Shown in pieces: positions 9,940 to 17,340 of a DNA stretch of 35,423 nt. The DNA is from an uncultured Christensenellaceae bacterium (lineage in GTDB: Bacteria > Bacillota > Clostridia > Christensenellales > CALWSW01). The stretch is taken from positions 1-35,423 of the forward strand of contig CALWSW010000006.1 of assembly GCA_944384305.1 (NCBI GenBank), given 5' to 3'. Under the pieces are notes generated by a model, which worked only from the letters and a program-made list of their open reading frames with translations, ran no database searches and was not told the origin of the DNA. Position numbers and translations under genes: made by a program. Position 1 is the first letter of the stretch. Each line of letters begins with the position of its first letter.

Positions 9940-10947
9940 TCACCTGGTGCGCAGATAGTCAGCGGAAACAAAGCCGCCGCCCTTGATCTGGATCCAGTTG
10001 CCGTCCACTTCGGAACCGTTGTACGTGCTGCCATCGAGCACCACGCGCACGACCGTCACCTTGGTGCCGGAGCTGATGCCGCCAAGCTTTCTGGCGCTGG
10101 TAGAGGGGGAAGAGCGCTCGTTGACGCCCGTCGTGGTCACCAGAGTGTCGCCGATGGCAACGGTAGCCGTGCCGCCGCTGAGGCGGACCTCATACGTGGA
10201 CTGAGAAGAACTGTCGCTGATGATGGTGATGTAATCTGCCGAAACATAGCCCGTGCGCCCGCTGACGCTGATCTGGTACCAGTCGCCAGAAACGGTGGTG
10301 CCGTTGTAGCTGTCGCCGTCGTTGTACTGGCCGGTGATGGTCACGGTAGCGCCGTTTTTGTAGGTGCCGAGCTTGCTCGCGTTGGTCGAAGGCTTGGTGC
10401 GCACGGTGAGGCTGCCGCCGGAGGTGGTCACGCGCCCGCGGTTCGAGGTGGCCTCGTCGGGAATGTCGCCTTCATCCGGAATGTCCGACTCGTCGGGAAT
10501 GTCCGAAGAATCGACCGGAATGTCATCGTTGGCGGAAGAACCGCTTTCCAGCGAAACGTCGCCGCCATCATCAAACGTCACACCATCCGAGCTGGACGAA
10601 CCGCCCATGGGTTCATCTGCCGGGGGCTCCTCTTCTTCCCCAAAGAAGTCCTCGGTGCAGCTCACGTAATCCGCCGAAACAAAACCGCCGTCGGAAAGCT
10701 CGTACCAGTCGCCCGATACCTTTTTGCCGTTGTAGGTCTCGCCGTCGGCAATGCCGTCTACCACGGTGAGGGAAGCGCCCTTTTTGAGCACGGTGATGAC
10801 GTTGTTTGCCGAAGTCGAGGGCGAAGAACGCTTGTTAAGGTTGGAAGTCGCCGTGGCATTGGCGGCCAAGGCGGCCGCGCCGAACGCCGCAAAGCAGAAC
10901 GCTACCGTCAAAAGCAGCGCAAGCGACTTTGCACAGATTTTTCTCAT
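9940..10947 (-). CDS. secreted protein with three bacterial SH3 domains
   Basis: A 335-residue exported protein. The signal peptide covers about residues 1-28 (MRKICAKSLALLLTVAFCFA, then AAFGAAALAANA). Three SH3-type domains follow, each with the R-S/T-x-PST-x-A motif and the G(F/Y)VSADY ending: roughly residues 30-95, 165-235 and 255-333. Between the first two lies an acidic Ser/Asp/Pro linker with DIPDE repeats. Such domains bind cell-wall peptides or glycans, but no lytic enzyme domain is present, so it is likely a wall-binding or adaptor protein. ATG 10947 is taken because it opens the signal peptide; an upstream in-frame codon would add residues without signal character. The best ribosome site (AGGAAAGG) is rather far away. 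It stands alone between its own promoter and terminator. Confidence 0.85.
   Translation of the reverse strand: MRKICAKSLALLLTVAFCFAAFGAAALAANATATSNLNKRSSPSTSANNVITVLKKGASLTVVDGIADGETYNGKKVSGDWYELSDGGFVSADYVSCTEDFFGEEEEPPADEPMGGSSSSDGVTFDDGGDVSLESGSSANDDIPVDSSDIPDESDIPDEGDIPDEATSNRGRVTTSGGSLTVRTKPSTNASKLGTYKNGATVTITGQYNDGDSYNGTTVSGDWYQISVSGRTGYVSADYITIISDSSSQSTYEVRLSGGTATVAIGDTLVTTTGVNERSSPSTSARKLGGISSGTKVTVVRVVLDGSTYNGSEVDGNWIQIKGGGFVSADYLRTR
10453..10525 (-). repeat. 15-base tandem repeats coding DIPDE units
   Basis: Repeats built on GGAATGTC (plus strand) encode DIPDESDIPDEGDIPDE in the linker between SH3 domains 1 and 2. The units differ slightly, so the array is probably old or under coding constraint. 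Confidence 0.75.
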
Positions 10948-11008
10948 GATATGCTGCCTGATCCCTTTCCTGTTATTCTTGGGTACCTTGTTCTGTTGAC
11001 TCGAACAC

Positions 11009-11037
11009 ATTATAGCAACACAAGCAGCAATTCACAA
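11009..11037 (-). promoter_or_regulatory. promoter of the SH3-repeat gene
   Basis: TTGTGA (11032-11037) and TATAAT (11009-11014) on the minus strand, exactly 17 bases apart, about 60 bases before the ATG. Confidence 0.8.
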
Positions 11038-11120
11038 GAAAGCAAAGGGCTCAAAATCCAAAAGTTACAGTTTTTTCGTAATTTGGTCATGGCGCGTTTG
11101 CAGGCTTTTGCAAAATGCGC

Positions 11121-11151
11121 AAAAAGCCGGCGGCAGATCTCTGCCGCCAGC
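11121..11151 (-). terminator. intrinsic terminator after the nitrilase-family gene
   Basis: An 11-base stem (11126-11136 with 11141-11151, one G-U pair), a 4-base loop and then TTTTTG on the minus strand. Confidence 0.88.
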
Positions 11152-11173
11152 TTTCCCGTGTGCTGCTTGCTCT

Positions 11174-12061
11174 TCAGCGCGGGAAGATGGTTTCTCCGCT
11201 GCCCAGCGCAGCGTCGTACAGATCGGTGCGGCGGTCGCGGAACACGACGTTCATGGGGTTCCAGTTGAGCCTGCGCGCCTCCATGAGATTGACCGTTGCG
11301 GTGAGGATCTCTTCCTTGTCGAAGCTTGCCTTGCCCGCGCGGAACCATCCTTCCGGCCCGGTGATGGCGCTCATGCCCGGGAAGGTGCAGCCGCGCTCGG
11401 TGCCGATGCGGTCTGCCGCCACCACAAAGATGTTGTTGCAGCTGGCGTTGACCATGCAGAGGTAGGGCCCCAGGGTGTGCAGTTCTTCCGGCGGGATGTC
11501 GACCCAGTTGGTGGGGCAGCAGACGATGTCCGCCCCCTTGAGGGCGAGCAGGCGGAAGTCTTCAAAGTACCACATATCGAAGCAAATGAGCATGCCGATG
11601 CGGCCGATGGGCGTTTGGAACACCTGATACCCAAGATCGCCGGGTTCAAAAAAGATCTTGTCGTCGTACCACAAATGGAGCTTGCGGTGCTTGCCGATGT
11701 AGCCGTTTGGCCCGATGAGCACGGCGGTGTTGAAGCAGCGCACGCCGTCGGCATCCACTTCGGTAATACCCGCCACCAGATACACGTTGAGCTCTTTGGC
11801 GATTTCTTCCCACGCGGTACAGGTCGGCCCGCCGGGCACCAGTTCCGCGCAATCGTAGACCTCCTGGCGGGAGTTAAACATGTAACCGGTGTTGCACAGT
11901 TCGGGCAGCGTTATGAGGTTTGCACCCTTTTGGGCAGCTTCACGGATCATTCTGAGGGTCTTTGCAACGTTTTCTTCCTTGCACCCCAACTTGGGTTCCA
12001 TTTGGATGGCGGCAAGGGTGACCATGCTTTCCTGATTGTCGGTCTTTTCCGGATTCCACAT
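11174..12061 (-). CDS. carbon-nitrogen hydrolase (nitrilase superfamily)
   Basis: A 295-residue cytoplasmic enzyme of the nitrilase superfamily, which hydrolyses amides, nitriles or carbamoyl compounds. The Glu-Lys-Cys triad is visible: Glu54 in TLPELCNTGY, Lys127 in KHRKLHLWYDD and Cys160 in GMLICFDMWYFED. The second conserved Glu region precedes CCPTNWVD. The substrate cannot be read from the motifs; the branch looks nearer to amidases and carbamoylases than to true nitrilases. A strong AAGGAGG precedes ATG 12061. It lies 68 bases after the membrane protein gene with no terminator between, so the two are probably one transcript and the membrane protein may carry the substrate or product. 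Confidence 0.88.
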   Translation of the reverse strand: MWNPEKTDNQESMVTLAAIQMEPKLGCKEENVAKTLRMIREAAQKGANLITLPELCNTGYMFNSRQEVYDCAELVPGGPTCTAWEEIAKELNVYLVAGITEVDADGVRCFNTAVLIGPNGYIGKHRKLHLWYDDKIFFEPGDLGYQVFQTPIGRIGMLICFDMWYFEDFRLLALKGADIVCCPTNWVDIPPEELHTLGPYLCMVNASCNNIFVVAADRIGTERGCTFPGMSAITGPEGWFRAGKASFDKEEILTATVNLMEARRLNWNPMNVVFRDRRTDLYDAALGSGETIFPR

Positions 12062-12129
12062 AACTCTTCCTCCTTAAAAAACTGAATATTTAAGCGGACA
12101 CGCCGCTTGAAACCAACAAGATGACCACT

Positions 12130-13341
12130 TTATGCAGCGAGGACAGGGAACGCCGCCGTTAAGCAGTACAGCACCGTATACACGGCAAAGGAACAAATGG
12201 CCATTGAGGCGGTCGATCCGACCATTCCATTCCAATGCGGCGGGATCTTATCGTTGATCATTTTTGCGCAGGCCGGCGCCGCAACGCCGCCCAACACCGC
12301 CGAAATCAAAATAACGGGCAACGACGGTCCAAAGCAAAGGATCATGGCCGGCGCCACAGACACCACCGGAACAAAGGTGGGAAAAAAGTCGTGCGTTAGC
12401 CACTGATCCCAATAGAGGAACATCGCCACAGCCCCGGTAACGATCTGGCTAAAAACACAGGCGGGGAACCAACCCGTGCCGTAGTAAGGCTGCAGGGGGT
12501 CGAGCGCCCAGGTCAGCAAACTGCCCACGATCAATGCGCCGCCGGCGATCTCGTTGCCAACAAACATCGGCTCGCTGTAATCGGCCAGCATCCGGCGCAC
12601 AAAAAAGCGATTGGGGTGCAGCAGCTTGTATTTTGAAAGGGCGGTCTCCCCTTTTACTTGTGCAGGCGACAGCTCATTTATGGGCAGCTCTTTTTTCTTC
12701 ATCCACGGCAGGATGCGACAGATCTCAAAAGAAAGGATGCCGCCCAGCCACATACCGGTAACGCTGCCGATCACAGTTGGCATACCGAGCGGAATGAGCA
12801 CGGCGCTGCGCAAAACGACGGCGATGGGCGTGGTAAAGAGCGCGCCAAGGACGCCGCCCGTAAGAACAGACGGCCAACTTGCGCCGTAGAGCAGGACCAC
12901 CGCCGCTGCAACGCTTACGTAGGGAATAAAAGTCGCTGTCCAAGCGTCGTTTTCCACGCGCAGGCCGCCAAAAAGCAGGATCGCAAGCAGATGGCTCAAA
13001 AACGCTGCTCCAAACACGGCCGGGAAAATTTTCCCCATGCCATAAGCGATCGGGATGCCGCGAAATCTGGATCTTTTGCAGTCGAGAAAGTAGGCGGCAG
13101 CCGTCCCCAAGAGCAAAAATGCGCCGCCCAAAATGGTTTTGTGGAAAAACGGCTCTGTGCCGTCGCCGATCATCCACAAAAGGCGCCACCATCCATTTCC
13201 CAAGCTGTTTTCATACCAGGTCCCGTAATCGAATAAATGTTCTCCAAGCAGAGGCTGAAGTTCGGTCATCGCAAAGTAAAGGAGCGCGCCAAAAAGCAAA
13301 ACTCCCACAAATGCTGCAACAGGTCTTTTTTGCACTTGCAT
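12130..13341 (-). CDS. uncharacterised polytopic membrane protein with an internal duplication
   Basis: A 403-residue, very hydrophobic protein with about ten predicted transmembrane segments. I do not recognise the family. The two halves share a pattern: TFIPYVSVAAAVVLLYGASW followed by GGVLGALFTTP and GMPTVIGS in the first half, and TFVPVVSVAPAMILCFGPSL followed by SAVLGGVAAPA and WNGMVGS in the second. This direct repeat is typical of transporters. A hydrophilic stretch with WMKKKELPINELSPAQ (around residues 215-250) separates the halves. The ribosome site AGAGGTG precedes ATG 13341. It is followed by the nitrilase-family hydrolase and preceded by a 200-base structured leader. The role as a transporter for a nitrogenous compound is inference. 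Confidence 0.85.
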   Translation of the reverse strand: MQVQKRPVAAFVGVLLFGALLYFAMTELQPLLGEHLFDYGTWYENSLGNGWWRLLWMIGDGTEPFFHKTILGGAFLLLGTAAAYFLDCKRSRFRGIPIAYGMGKIFPAVFGAAFLSHLLAILLFGGLRVENDAWTATFIPYVSVAAAVVLLYGASWPSVLTGGVLGALFTTPIAVVLRSAVLIPLGMPTVIGSVTGMWLGGILSFEICRILPWMKKKELPINELSPAQVKGETALSKYKLLHPNRFFVRRMLADYSEPMFVGNEIAGGALIVGSLLTWALDPLQPYYGTGWFPACVFSQIVTGAVAMFLYWDQWLTHDFFPTFVPVVSVAPAMILCFGPSLPVILISAVLGGVAAPACAKMINDKIPPHWNGMVGSTASMAICSFAVYTVLYCLTAAFPVLAA

Positions 13342-13394
13342 TTTTACACCTCTTTTCCGTTACATGGGCAACAAGGGTACCCCCGTTAAAACTA

Positions 13395-13430
13395 TAAAAA
13401 CGGCGCCTGGTTTTCCTTCCAAACGCCGTT
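13395..13430 (-). terminator. terminator-like hairpin just before the membrane protein gene
   Basis: AACGGCGTTTGG pairs with CCAGGCGCCGTT (two G-U pairs, 8-base loop), followed on the minus strand by TTTATAGTTTT. It precedes the gene's ribosome site and would have to be bypassed for expression. Confidence 0.7.
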
Positions 13431-13487
13431 GTTTTTCAGAAAATATAGGTTTTTGCAGCACACAAGTGCTGTTGAGCCGTTCTGCTT

Positions 13488-13536
13488 AAAAAGAAGGGAC
13501 TTCCCAAATTTCCTTTGGAAAGCCCCTTTGCTTTTT
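13488..13536. terminator. strong bidirectional terminator hairpin downstream of a promoter
   Basis: A 15-base stem with two G-U pairs (13494-13508 with 13514-13528) and a 5-base loop. On the minus strand C-TTTTT follows; on the plus strand TGCTTTTT follows. It may end the cysE-cysS-HAD transcript, but the next promoter fires into it. Confidence 0.8.
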
Positions 13537-13545
13537 GCAATTTAA

Positions 13546-13574
13546 AGTTTAATCACTTTCATTTTAAATGTCAA
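13546..13574 (-). promoter_or_regulatory. promoter before the structured leader
   Basis: Consensus TTGACA (13569-13574) and TAAACT (13546-13551) on the minus strand with a 17-base spacer. The only good promoter found between the HAD gene and the membrane protein gene. Confidence 0.82.
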
Positions 13575-13627
13575 GGATTATTTTCATAATTCCCGGGCAT
13601 TTTTGTGTTTTGACTGCTTTTTTGTGG

Positions 13628-14278
13628 TCACAGCTCGATGACGTTTATCAATTCCTTCATGTTGTCCAGCACGGCCTCGGGCTCGACCGAAAGGATGTCC
13701 TCCTTTTTGCCGTAGCCGTAGGTCACGCCGATGCCCTTGGCGCCGGCGGCGTGGGCCGCCATCACGTCGGTCTTCATATCGCCGATCATCACGGCGTGCT
13801 CGGGGGCAATGTTCAGCTTCTGTAGGATCAAATTGACGCACTCGGGATCGGGCTTCATCTTGCTCATGTCTTCGTCGCAGATGATGACCTCAAAGTAGTC
13901 GTAAAGCCCCAGCTTTTTCAGAATGTTCTCGGTCGCGGCGCGGATCTTGGCCGTAGCCACCGCCAGGTGGACCTTGCCCTTGAAATAGTCCAAAGTCTCT
14001 TTGACGCCGTCGTACACCTTGGAAAGCTCGCAGTTGTTCTTGGCGTAGTAATCCACAAAGAACGTTACGGCCTCTTCCAGCAGGTCCATCTGCTCGTCGC
14101 CGAGCATCCGCATCATGGCCTTCCTGGCGCCGCCGCCGATGAGGCGGGTGGCGTCTTCGAGCGCAAGATCCTTGTGCGCGATCTCGCGCGCGGTCTTTTG
14201 CGCCGCCAGGCCGATGTCCGGCTGAGTGTGCACCAGGCAGCCGTCCAGGTCAAAGATCAACAGTTCGATTCCCTTCAT
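13628..14278 (-). CDS. HAD-family phosphatase (phosphoglycolate phosphatase-like)
   Basis: A 216-residue haloacid dehalogenase superfamily phosphatase. All four motifs are present: the DLDGCLV nucleophile motif with Asp10 and Asp12, the Thr of VATAK, the Lys of KMKPDPE, and GDMKTD for Mg binding. A helical cap lies between motifs I and II, as in the Gph/PpaX group. The physiological substrate is not set by sequence. AGAGGAGG precedes ATG 14278. It follows cysS by 57 bases and appears to be the last gene of the T-box-controlled cysE-cysS operon, which is an unexplained pairing. Confidence 0.88.
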   Translation of the reverse strand: MKGIELLIFDLDGCLVHTQPDIGLAAQKTAREIAHKDLALEDATRLIGGGARKAMMRMLGDEQMDLLEEAVTFFVDYYAKNNCELSKVYDGVKETLDYFKGKVHLAVATAKIRAATENILKKLGLYDYFEVIICDEDMSKMKPDPECVNLILQKLNIAPEHAVMIGDMKTDVMAAHAAGAKGIGVTYGYGKKEDILSVEPEAVLDNMKELINVIEL

Positions 14279-14335
14279 GTTCCTAACCTCCTCTGAATCT
14301 CATTAGTTTTGAACGGAACGCAGGAGTTTATTTCA

Positions 14336-15724
14336 TTAAATTTTTTTGACTTTGGGGCCGGTGGGGGTATCCTCAATGGCGTAGCCGGCGGCGGTCAGCT
14401 CGTTGCGGATGGCGTCGGCCTTTGCCCAATCCTTGGCCTTGCGCGCAGCCTGGCGCTCTTCGGCCTTTTGCAGGATCTCGGCGGGGATCTTCTCTTCTTT
14501 TTGCGAAAGCAGGCCCAGCACGCCGGTCAACTCGCCAAACAGCTTTGCGGCAGCCTCCACTTCCGCCTTGGGGCGGGGTTCCGAGAAGCGCACGTTGGTA
14601 TCCTTTACCAGCTCAAAGAGCGCGCCGATGGCGTCCGCGGTGTTCAGGTCGTCGTCCATGGCGTCGATAAAGCGGGCTTTGTGGCTTTCGAGCTGCGCGA
14701 GGAAAGCCGGGTCGGCTTCGCCGTCAGTCGCCGAGGCCTTGGCGTCTTGGATGCGGTCGCGGGCGTTCTTCAGGCGCTCCATGGCGCTCTTGGCCTGGTC
14801 GATGAGGTCGCGCGAGAAGTTGACAGGGTTGCGGTACTGCGCGCTGAGCATGAACAGGCGCACCACCTGCAGGTCGTATTCCTTGGCGATATCGCGCACG
14901 GTAAAGAAGTTGCCGAGCGACTTGGACATCTTTTTATTGTCCACATTGATGTAGCCGTTGTGCATCCAGTATTTGGCAAAGGTGCGGCCGGTAGCGCCTT
15001 CCGACTGCGCGATCTCGTTTTCGTGGTGCGGGAAGGTCAGATCGATGCCGCCGGCGTGAATGTCGAAGGTCTTGCCAAGGTACTTCATGCTCATGGCCGA
15101 ACACTCGATGTGCCAGCCGGGGCGGCCCTTGCCCCACGGGCTGTCCCAGCAAGGTTCGCCGGGCTTATAGGCCTTCCACAGCGCAAAGTCGGTGGGGTCC
15201 TTCTTCTGCTCGCCGATCTCAATACGCGCCCCCGCTTCCAGATCTTCGATCTTCTGGCCGGAAAGCTTGCCGTACTGGGGGAAGCTGTGGGTGGAATAGT
15301 ACACGTCGCCGTTTTCTGCCACATAGGCGTGGCCTTTTTCAATGAGCTCGCTGATCAGCTCGATGATGTCGTCGATGTGCTCGGTGGCGCGGGGATTGAC
15401 GGTCGCGCGCTCAATGCCCAGGGCGTCGGCGTCTTTGTAATACTCCTCAATAAAGCGGTCGGCAAGCTCTTTTACAGTCACGCCTTCTTCCTTGGCGCGG
15501 TTGATCATCTTGTCGTCGATGTCGGTGAAGTTCTGCACGAACTTCACGCGGTAGCCGCGGTATTCCAGGTAGCGGCGCAGCGTGTCGAATACGATGAAGG
15601 GGCGGGCGTTGCCGATGTGGATGAAGTTGTAGACCGTGGGGCCGCAGGAATAAATGCGCACCTCGCCGGGCGTTACAGGAACGAGTTCTTCCTTTTTGCG
15701 GGTCATGGTATTGTAAATGCGCAT
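14336..15724 (-). CDS. cysS: cysteinyl-tRNA synthetase
   Basis: A class I aminoacyl-tRNA synthetase of 462 residues that charges tRNA-Cys. The HIGH-type motif HIGN lies in [12 protein letters not shown], and KMSKS in [11 protein letters not shown]. Zinc ligands are seen as Cys in YSCGPTVY, Cys in IECSAMSM, and His/Glu in [16 protein letters not shown]-like and C-terminal anticodon-binding region follow. AAGGAGACTC precedes ATG 15724. It lies 65 bases after cysE, so it shares the Cys T-box leader: the cell makes both cysteine and its synthetase when uncharged tRNA-Cys builds up. Confidence 0.97.
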   Translation of the reverse strand: MRIYNTMTRKKEELVPVTPGEVRIYSCGPTVYNFIHIGNARPFIVFDTLRRYLEYRGYRVKFVQNFTDIDDKMINRAKEEGVTVKELADRFIEEYYKDADALGIERATVNPRATEHIDDIIELISELIEKGHAYVAENGDVYYSTHSFPQYGKLSGQKIEDLEAGARIEIGEQKKDPTDFALWKAYKPGEPCWDSPWGKGRPGWHIECSAMSMKYLGKTFDIHAGGIDLTFPHHENEIAQSEGATGRTFAKYWMHNGYINVDNKKMSKSLGNFFTVRDIAKEYDLQVVRLFMLSAQYRNPVNFSRDLIDQAKSAMERLKNARDRIQDAKASATDGEADPAFLAQLESHKARFIDAMDDDLNTADAIGALFELVKDTNVRFSEPRPKAEVEAAAKLFGELTGVLGLLSQKEEKIPAEILQKAEERQAARKAKDWAKADAIRNELTAAGYAIEDTPTGPKVKKI

Positions 15725-15789
15725 GGATGAGTCTCCTTGTAACAGTGTAATGATCTCTTCTGCTTTATTTTTATGAAAGAACGGAAAAA

Positions 15790-16596
15790 CTACTCCCGTC
15801 CTTCCAGCTTTTGCAGCTTTTGTTCCAGTTCGGCAATGCGCAGATTGAGCCGGCGGATCTCCATCATCACCGGGTCGGGCAAATGCACCTGGTCGAGGTC
15901 GGGGGTGGCGTCGTTTTCCATGGCGCGGGCCTTGGCCGGGCCGATCTCTTTAGAAGCAATGCGCTCCTTTTCCGGCACAGGTTCTTGTTCTGCGGCGCGG
16001 GGCTTTTCTGTGTGGGCCTCCGGCGCGGGGCAAAACGCGCGTTCCCCGCAAGCAGCGCAGTCCTTTTCGCATTCCGGCACGGGCACGCGCTTGACCACCC
16101 GCCCCGGCACGCCGACCACCGTGCTGCCCGGCGGCACTTCCCGAAGTACGACTGCGCCGGCGCCGATCTTGGAGTAGGCGCCCACGGTAAAGGGGCCAAG
16201 CACCTTGCAGCCCGAGGAGATGACGACGTCGTTTTCGATGGTGGGGTGGCGCTTGCCGACGTCTTTGCCGGTGCCGCCGAGCGTTGCGCCCTGGTAAATG
16301 GTCACATTGTCGCCCACAACGGCGGTCTCGCCGATGACCACGCCCATGCCGTGGTCGATGAACACGCCCTTGCCAACGACCGCGCCGGGGTGGATCTCAA
16401 TGCCGGTAAAATGCCTGGTAAGCTGAGAAATGACGCGGGCAAGGAGCTTGCCATGATGATGGTAGAGCCAATGGGCCGGGCGATGCATGAGGATCGCCCA
16501 AAAACCCGGGTAGCAAAGAACGACCTCCAGCGCGTTTCTTGCAGCCGGGTCGCGGGCGAGGACAGCTTGAATCTCGCGGCGAATGGATTTGAACAT
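15790..16596 (-). CDS. cysE: serine O-acetyltransferase with Cys-rich and coiled-coil C-terminal extension
   Basis: CysE acetylates serine with acetyl-CoA to O-acetylserine, the acceptor for sulfide in cysteine synthesis. Of its 268 residues, about 1-175 form the catalytic part: the N-terminal helices, then the left-handed beta helix with [26 protein letters not shown] and [10 protein letters not shown]. The C-terminal 90 residues are an unusual extension. They hold four Cys in C-x3-C-x2-C-x5-C ([16 protein letters not shown]), an acidic Glu/Lys-rich stretch and a predicted coiled coil ending [20 protein letters not shown]. The usual short tail that CysK binds is thus replaced. I chose ATG 16596 because GGGAGA sits 8 bases before it and [19 protein letters not shown] is the family opening. 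It heads the cysE-cysS-HAD operon. Confidence 0.93.
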   Translation of the reverse strand: MFKSIRREIQAVLARDPAARNALEVVLCYPGFWAILMHRPAHWLYHHHGKLLARVISQLTRHFTGIEIHPGAVVGKGVFIDHGMGVVIGETAVVGDNVTIYQGATLGGTGKDVGKRHPTIENDVVISSGCKVLGPFTVGAYSKIGAGAVVLREVPPGSTVVGVPGRVVKRVPVPECEKDCAACGERAFCPAPEAHTEKPRAAEQEPVPEKERIASKEIGPAKARAMENDATPDLDQVHLPDPVMMEIRRLNLRIAELEQKLQKLEGRE

Positions 16597-16876
16597 GCCT
16601 GTTTCTCCCATCTGATTCAGAATAAAAGCCCGCCAACGCACAGAGGCGTGGCGGACGCGGTTCCACTCTGAATTCGACGGAAAGATCCGTCCTCTTTTTT
16701 GGCCGGTAACGGGGCCAAACGACCACAGCTACTGAGCGTTTTCCGTTCGCCGCGGCAGCTCACGGGTGCATTTCCCAACAGAGACGCGCTTCCCTCAGCG
16801 GGCTTTCAGCCGGCGGCCCGTCCTCTCTGGCGATTTCAGCGCGCGGTACTCTCCCGTTCACAGCTTTTTTCTATGG
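16597..16876 (-). ncRNA. cysteine-specific T-box leader of cysE-cysS
   Basis: A T-box riboswitch reads uncharged tRNA. Stem I opens with AACGGGAGAGTACC; its ACGGG pairs with CCCGT on the other side, and the loop E motif is AGAGTA. The specifier loop reads GAAATGCACCC, and its TGC codon (16768-16770) means cysteine. The T-box core GTGGAACCGCG lies at 16656-16666. A terminator follows directly. Specificity for tRNA-Cys agrees with the cysE and cysS genes downstream. Confidence 0.93.
16623..16654 (-). terminator. T-box-controlled terminator
   Basis: CCGCCACGC pairs with GCGTTGGCGG (16646-16654 with 16630-16639, one bulged base), followed by GCTTTTATT on the minus strand. Its 5' arm overlaps the region just after the T-box core, as expected for the terminator/antiterminator switch. 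Confidence 0.85.
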
Positions 16877-16879
16877 ACT

Positions 16880-16908
16880 ATTATATGAAATTTTTAGAAA
16901 AGCGTCAA
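16880..16908 (-). promoter_or_regulatory. promoter of the T-box/cysE operon
   Basis: TTGACG (16903-16908) and TATAAT (16880-16885) on the minus strand, spacer 17. Transcription would start near 16873, just before the T-box stem I. Confidence 0.9.
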
Positions 16909-16927
16909 GCCTGCCCGCCCCGCGCAG

Positions 16928-16956
16928 TTGACAGCGCCTGTTCATTCCGCTATGCT
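16928..16956 (+). promoter_or_regulatory. promoter of the HPr-like gene
   Basis: TTGACA (16928-16933) and TATGCT (16951-16956) on the plus strand, spacer 17. It is back to back with the cysE promoter, with about 20 bases between the two -35 boxes. Confidence 0.85.
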
Positions 16957-17021
16957 ACCCTTGTAGACAAAAAGGTTAAACTCGTTCGGAACATTGGATG
17001 AAAACACGAGGAGGCGCTGCA

Positions 17022-17255
17022 GTGAAAATCGTCAATATTACAAATCCTGCGCACTTTTTTGACGCTGTCAATTCCTGCAAGGGCAGCGTAGAATTGGTCA
17101 CGGGCGAGGGCGACCGTTTGAACCTTAAAAGCAAGCTCTGCCAGTACATTGCCCTGACGCAGATGTTCACCGACCAAGCGATCGAAGATGTCGACATCGT
17201 TTTGAGCGAACCCTCCGACCTTGCGGTGATCGAAAAATACCTTGTGGCGGAATGA
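17022..17255 (+). CDS. small HPr-like protein lacking phosphorylation-site His
   Basis: A 77-residue protein whose length and pattern resemble HPr. Placed under HPr, the segment NPAHFFDAVN falls where HARPAT would be, and RLNLKSKLCQYIALTQ falls where KVNLKSIMGVMSLGV would be, with Ser at the Ser46 place. The His15 motif has become TNPAH, so phosphate transfer from Enzyme I is unlikely. Members of this kind occur as small HPr-domain proteins in Clostridia, with no function known to me. The start is GTG 17022 after CGAGGAGG; an upstream ATG at 16998 would place that ribosome site inside the gene. It has its own promoter and a terminator before mnmE. The HPr relation is my reading by eye. Confidence 0.8.
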   Translation: MKIVNITNPAHFFDAVNSCKGSVELVTGEGDRLNLKSKLCQYIALTQMFTDQAIEDVDIVLSEPSDLAVIEKYLVAE

Positions 17256-17287
17256 CCGGCGCTTTGCGCGCTTTTTGCCGAATCCCC

Positions 17288-17311
17288 GAGCGGCCTGCAG
17301 CCGCTCGTTTT
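17288..17311 (+). terminator. terminator after the HPr-like gene
   Basis: GAGCGGC/GCCGCTC stem (17288-17294 with 17300-17306), 5-base loop, then GTTTTGC. The U-tract is short, so read-through into mnmE, which has no clear promoter of its own, is possible. Confidence 0.7.
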
Positions 17312-17340
17312 GCTAGAAGCCTTTAACAGAAAGGAAGGCC

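Larger units (their letters stand above)
13342..13539 (-). promoter_or_regulatory. structured leader (attenuator-like) before the membrane protein/hydrolase pair
   Basis: From the predicted start near 13539 the RNA would hold three hairpins. Hairpin 1 is a 15-base stem with a U-tract (13488-13528). Hairpin 2 is CAGCAC/GTGCTG near 13450-13470. Hairpin 3 is a 12-base stem with a U-rich tail (13399-13430) about 50 bases before the ribosome site. The segment AACGGC at 13476-13481 could pair with GCCGTT of hairpin 3, giving an alternative to the terminator. No known riboswitch class was recognised. Confidence 0.5.

Noticed and set aside
9928-11268. A 446-codon open frame on the plus strand
   Set aside because: Antisense to the SH3-repeat gene and its promoter; it would run through the mapped terminator and promoter.
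14309-15730. A 473-codon open frame on the plus strand
   Set aside because: Antisense to cysS, whose motifs and length are complete. The plus-strand product has no recognisable motif.
16597-16876. S-box (SAM) riboswitch before cysE
   Set aside because: The T-box core, specifier loop with TGC and loop E motif are clear, so it is a T-box.
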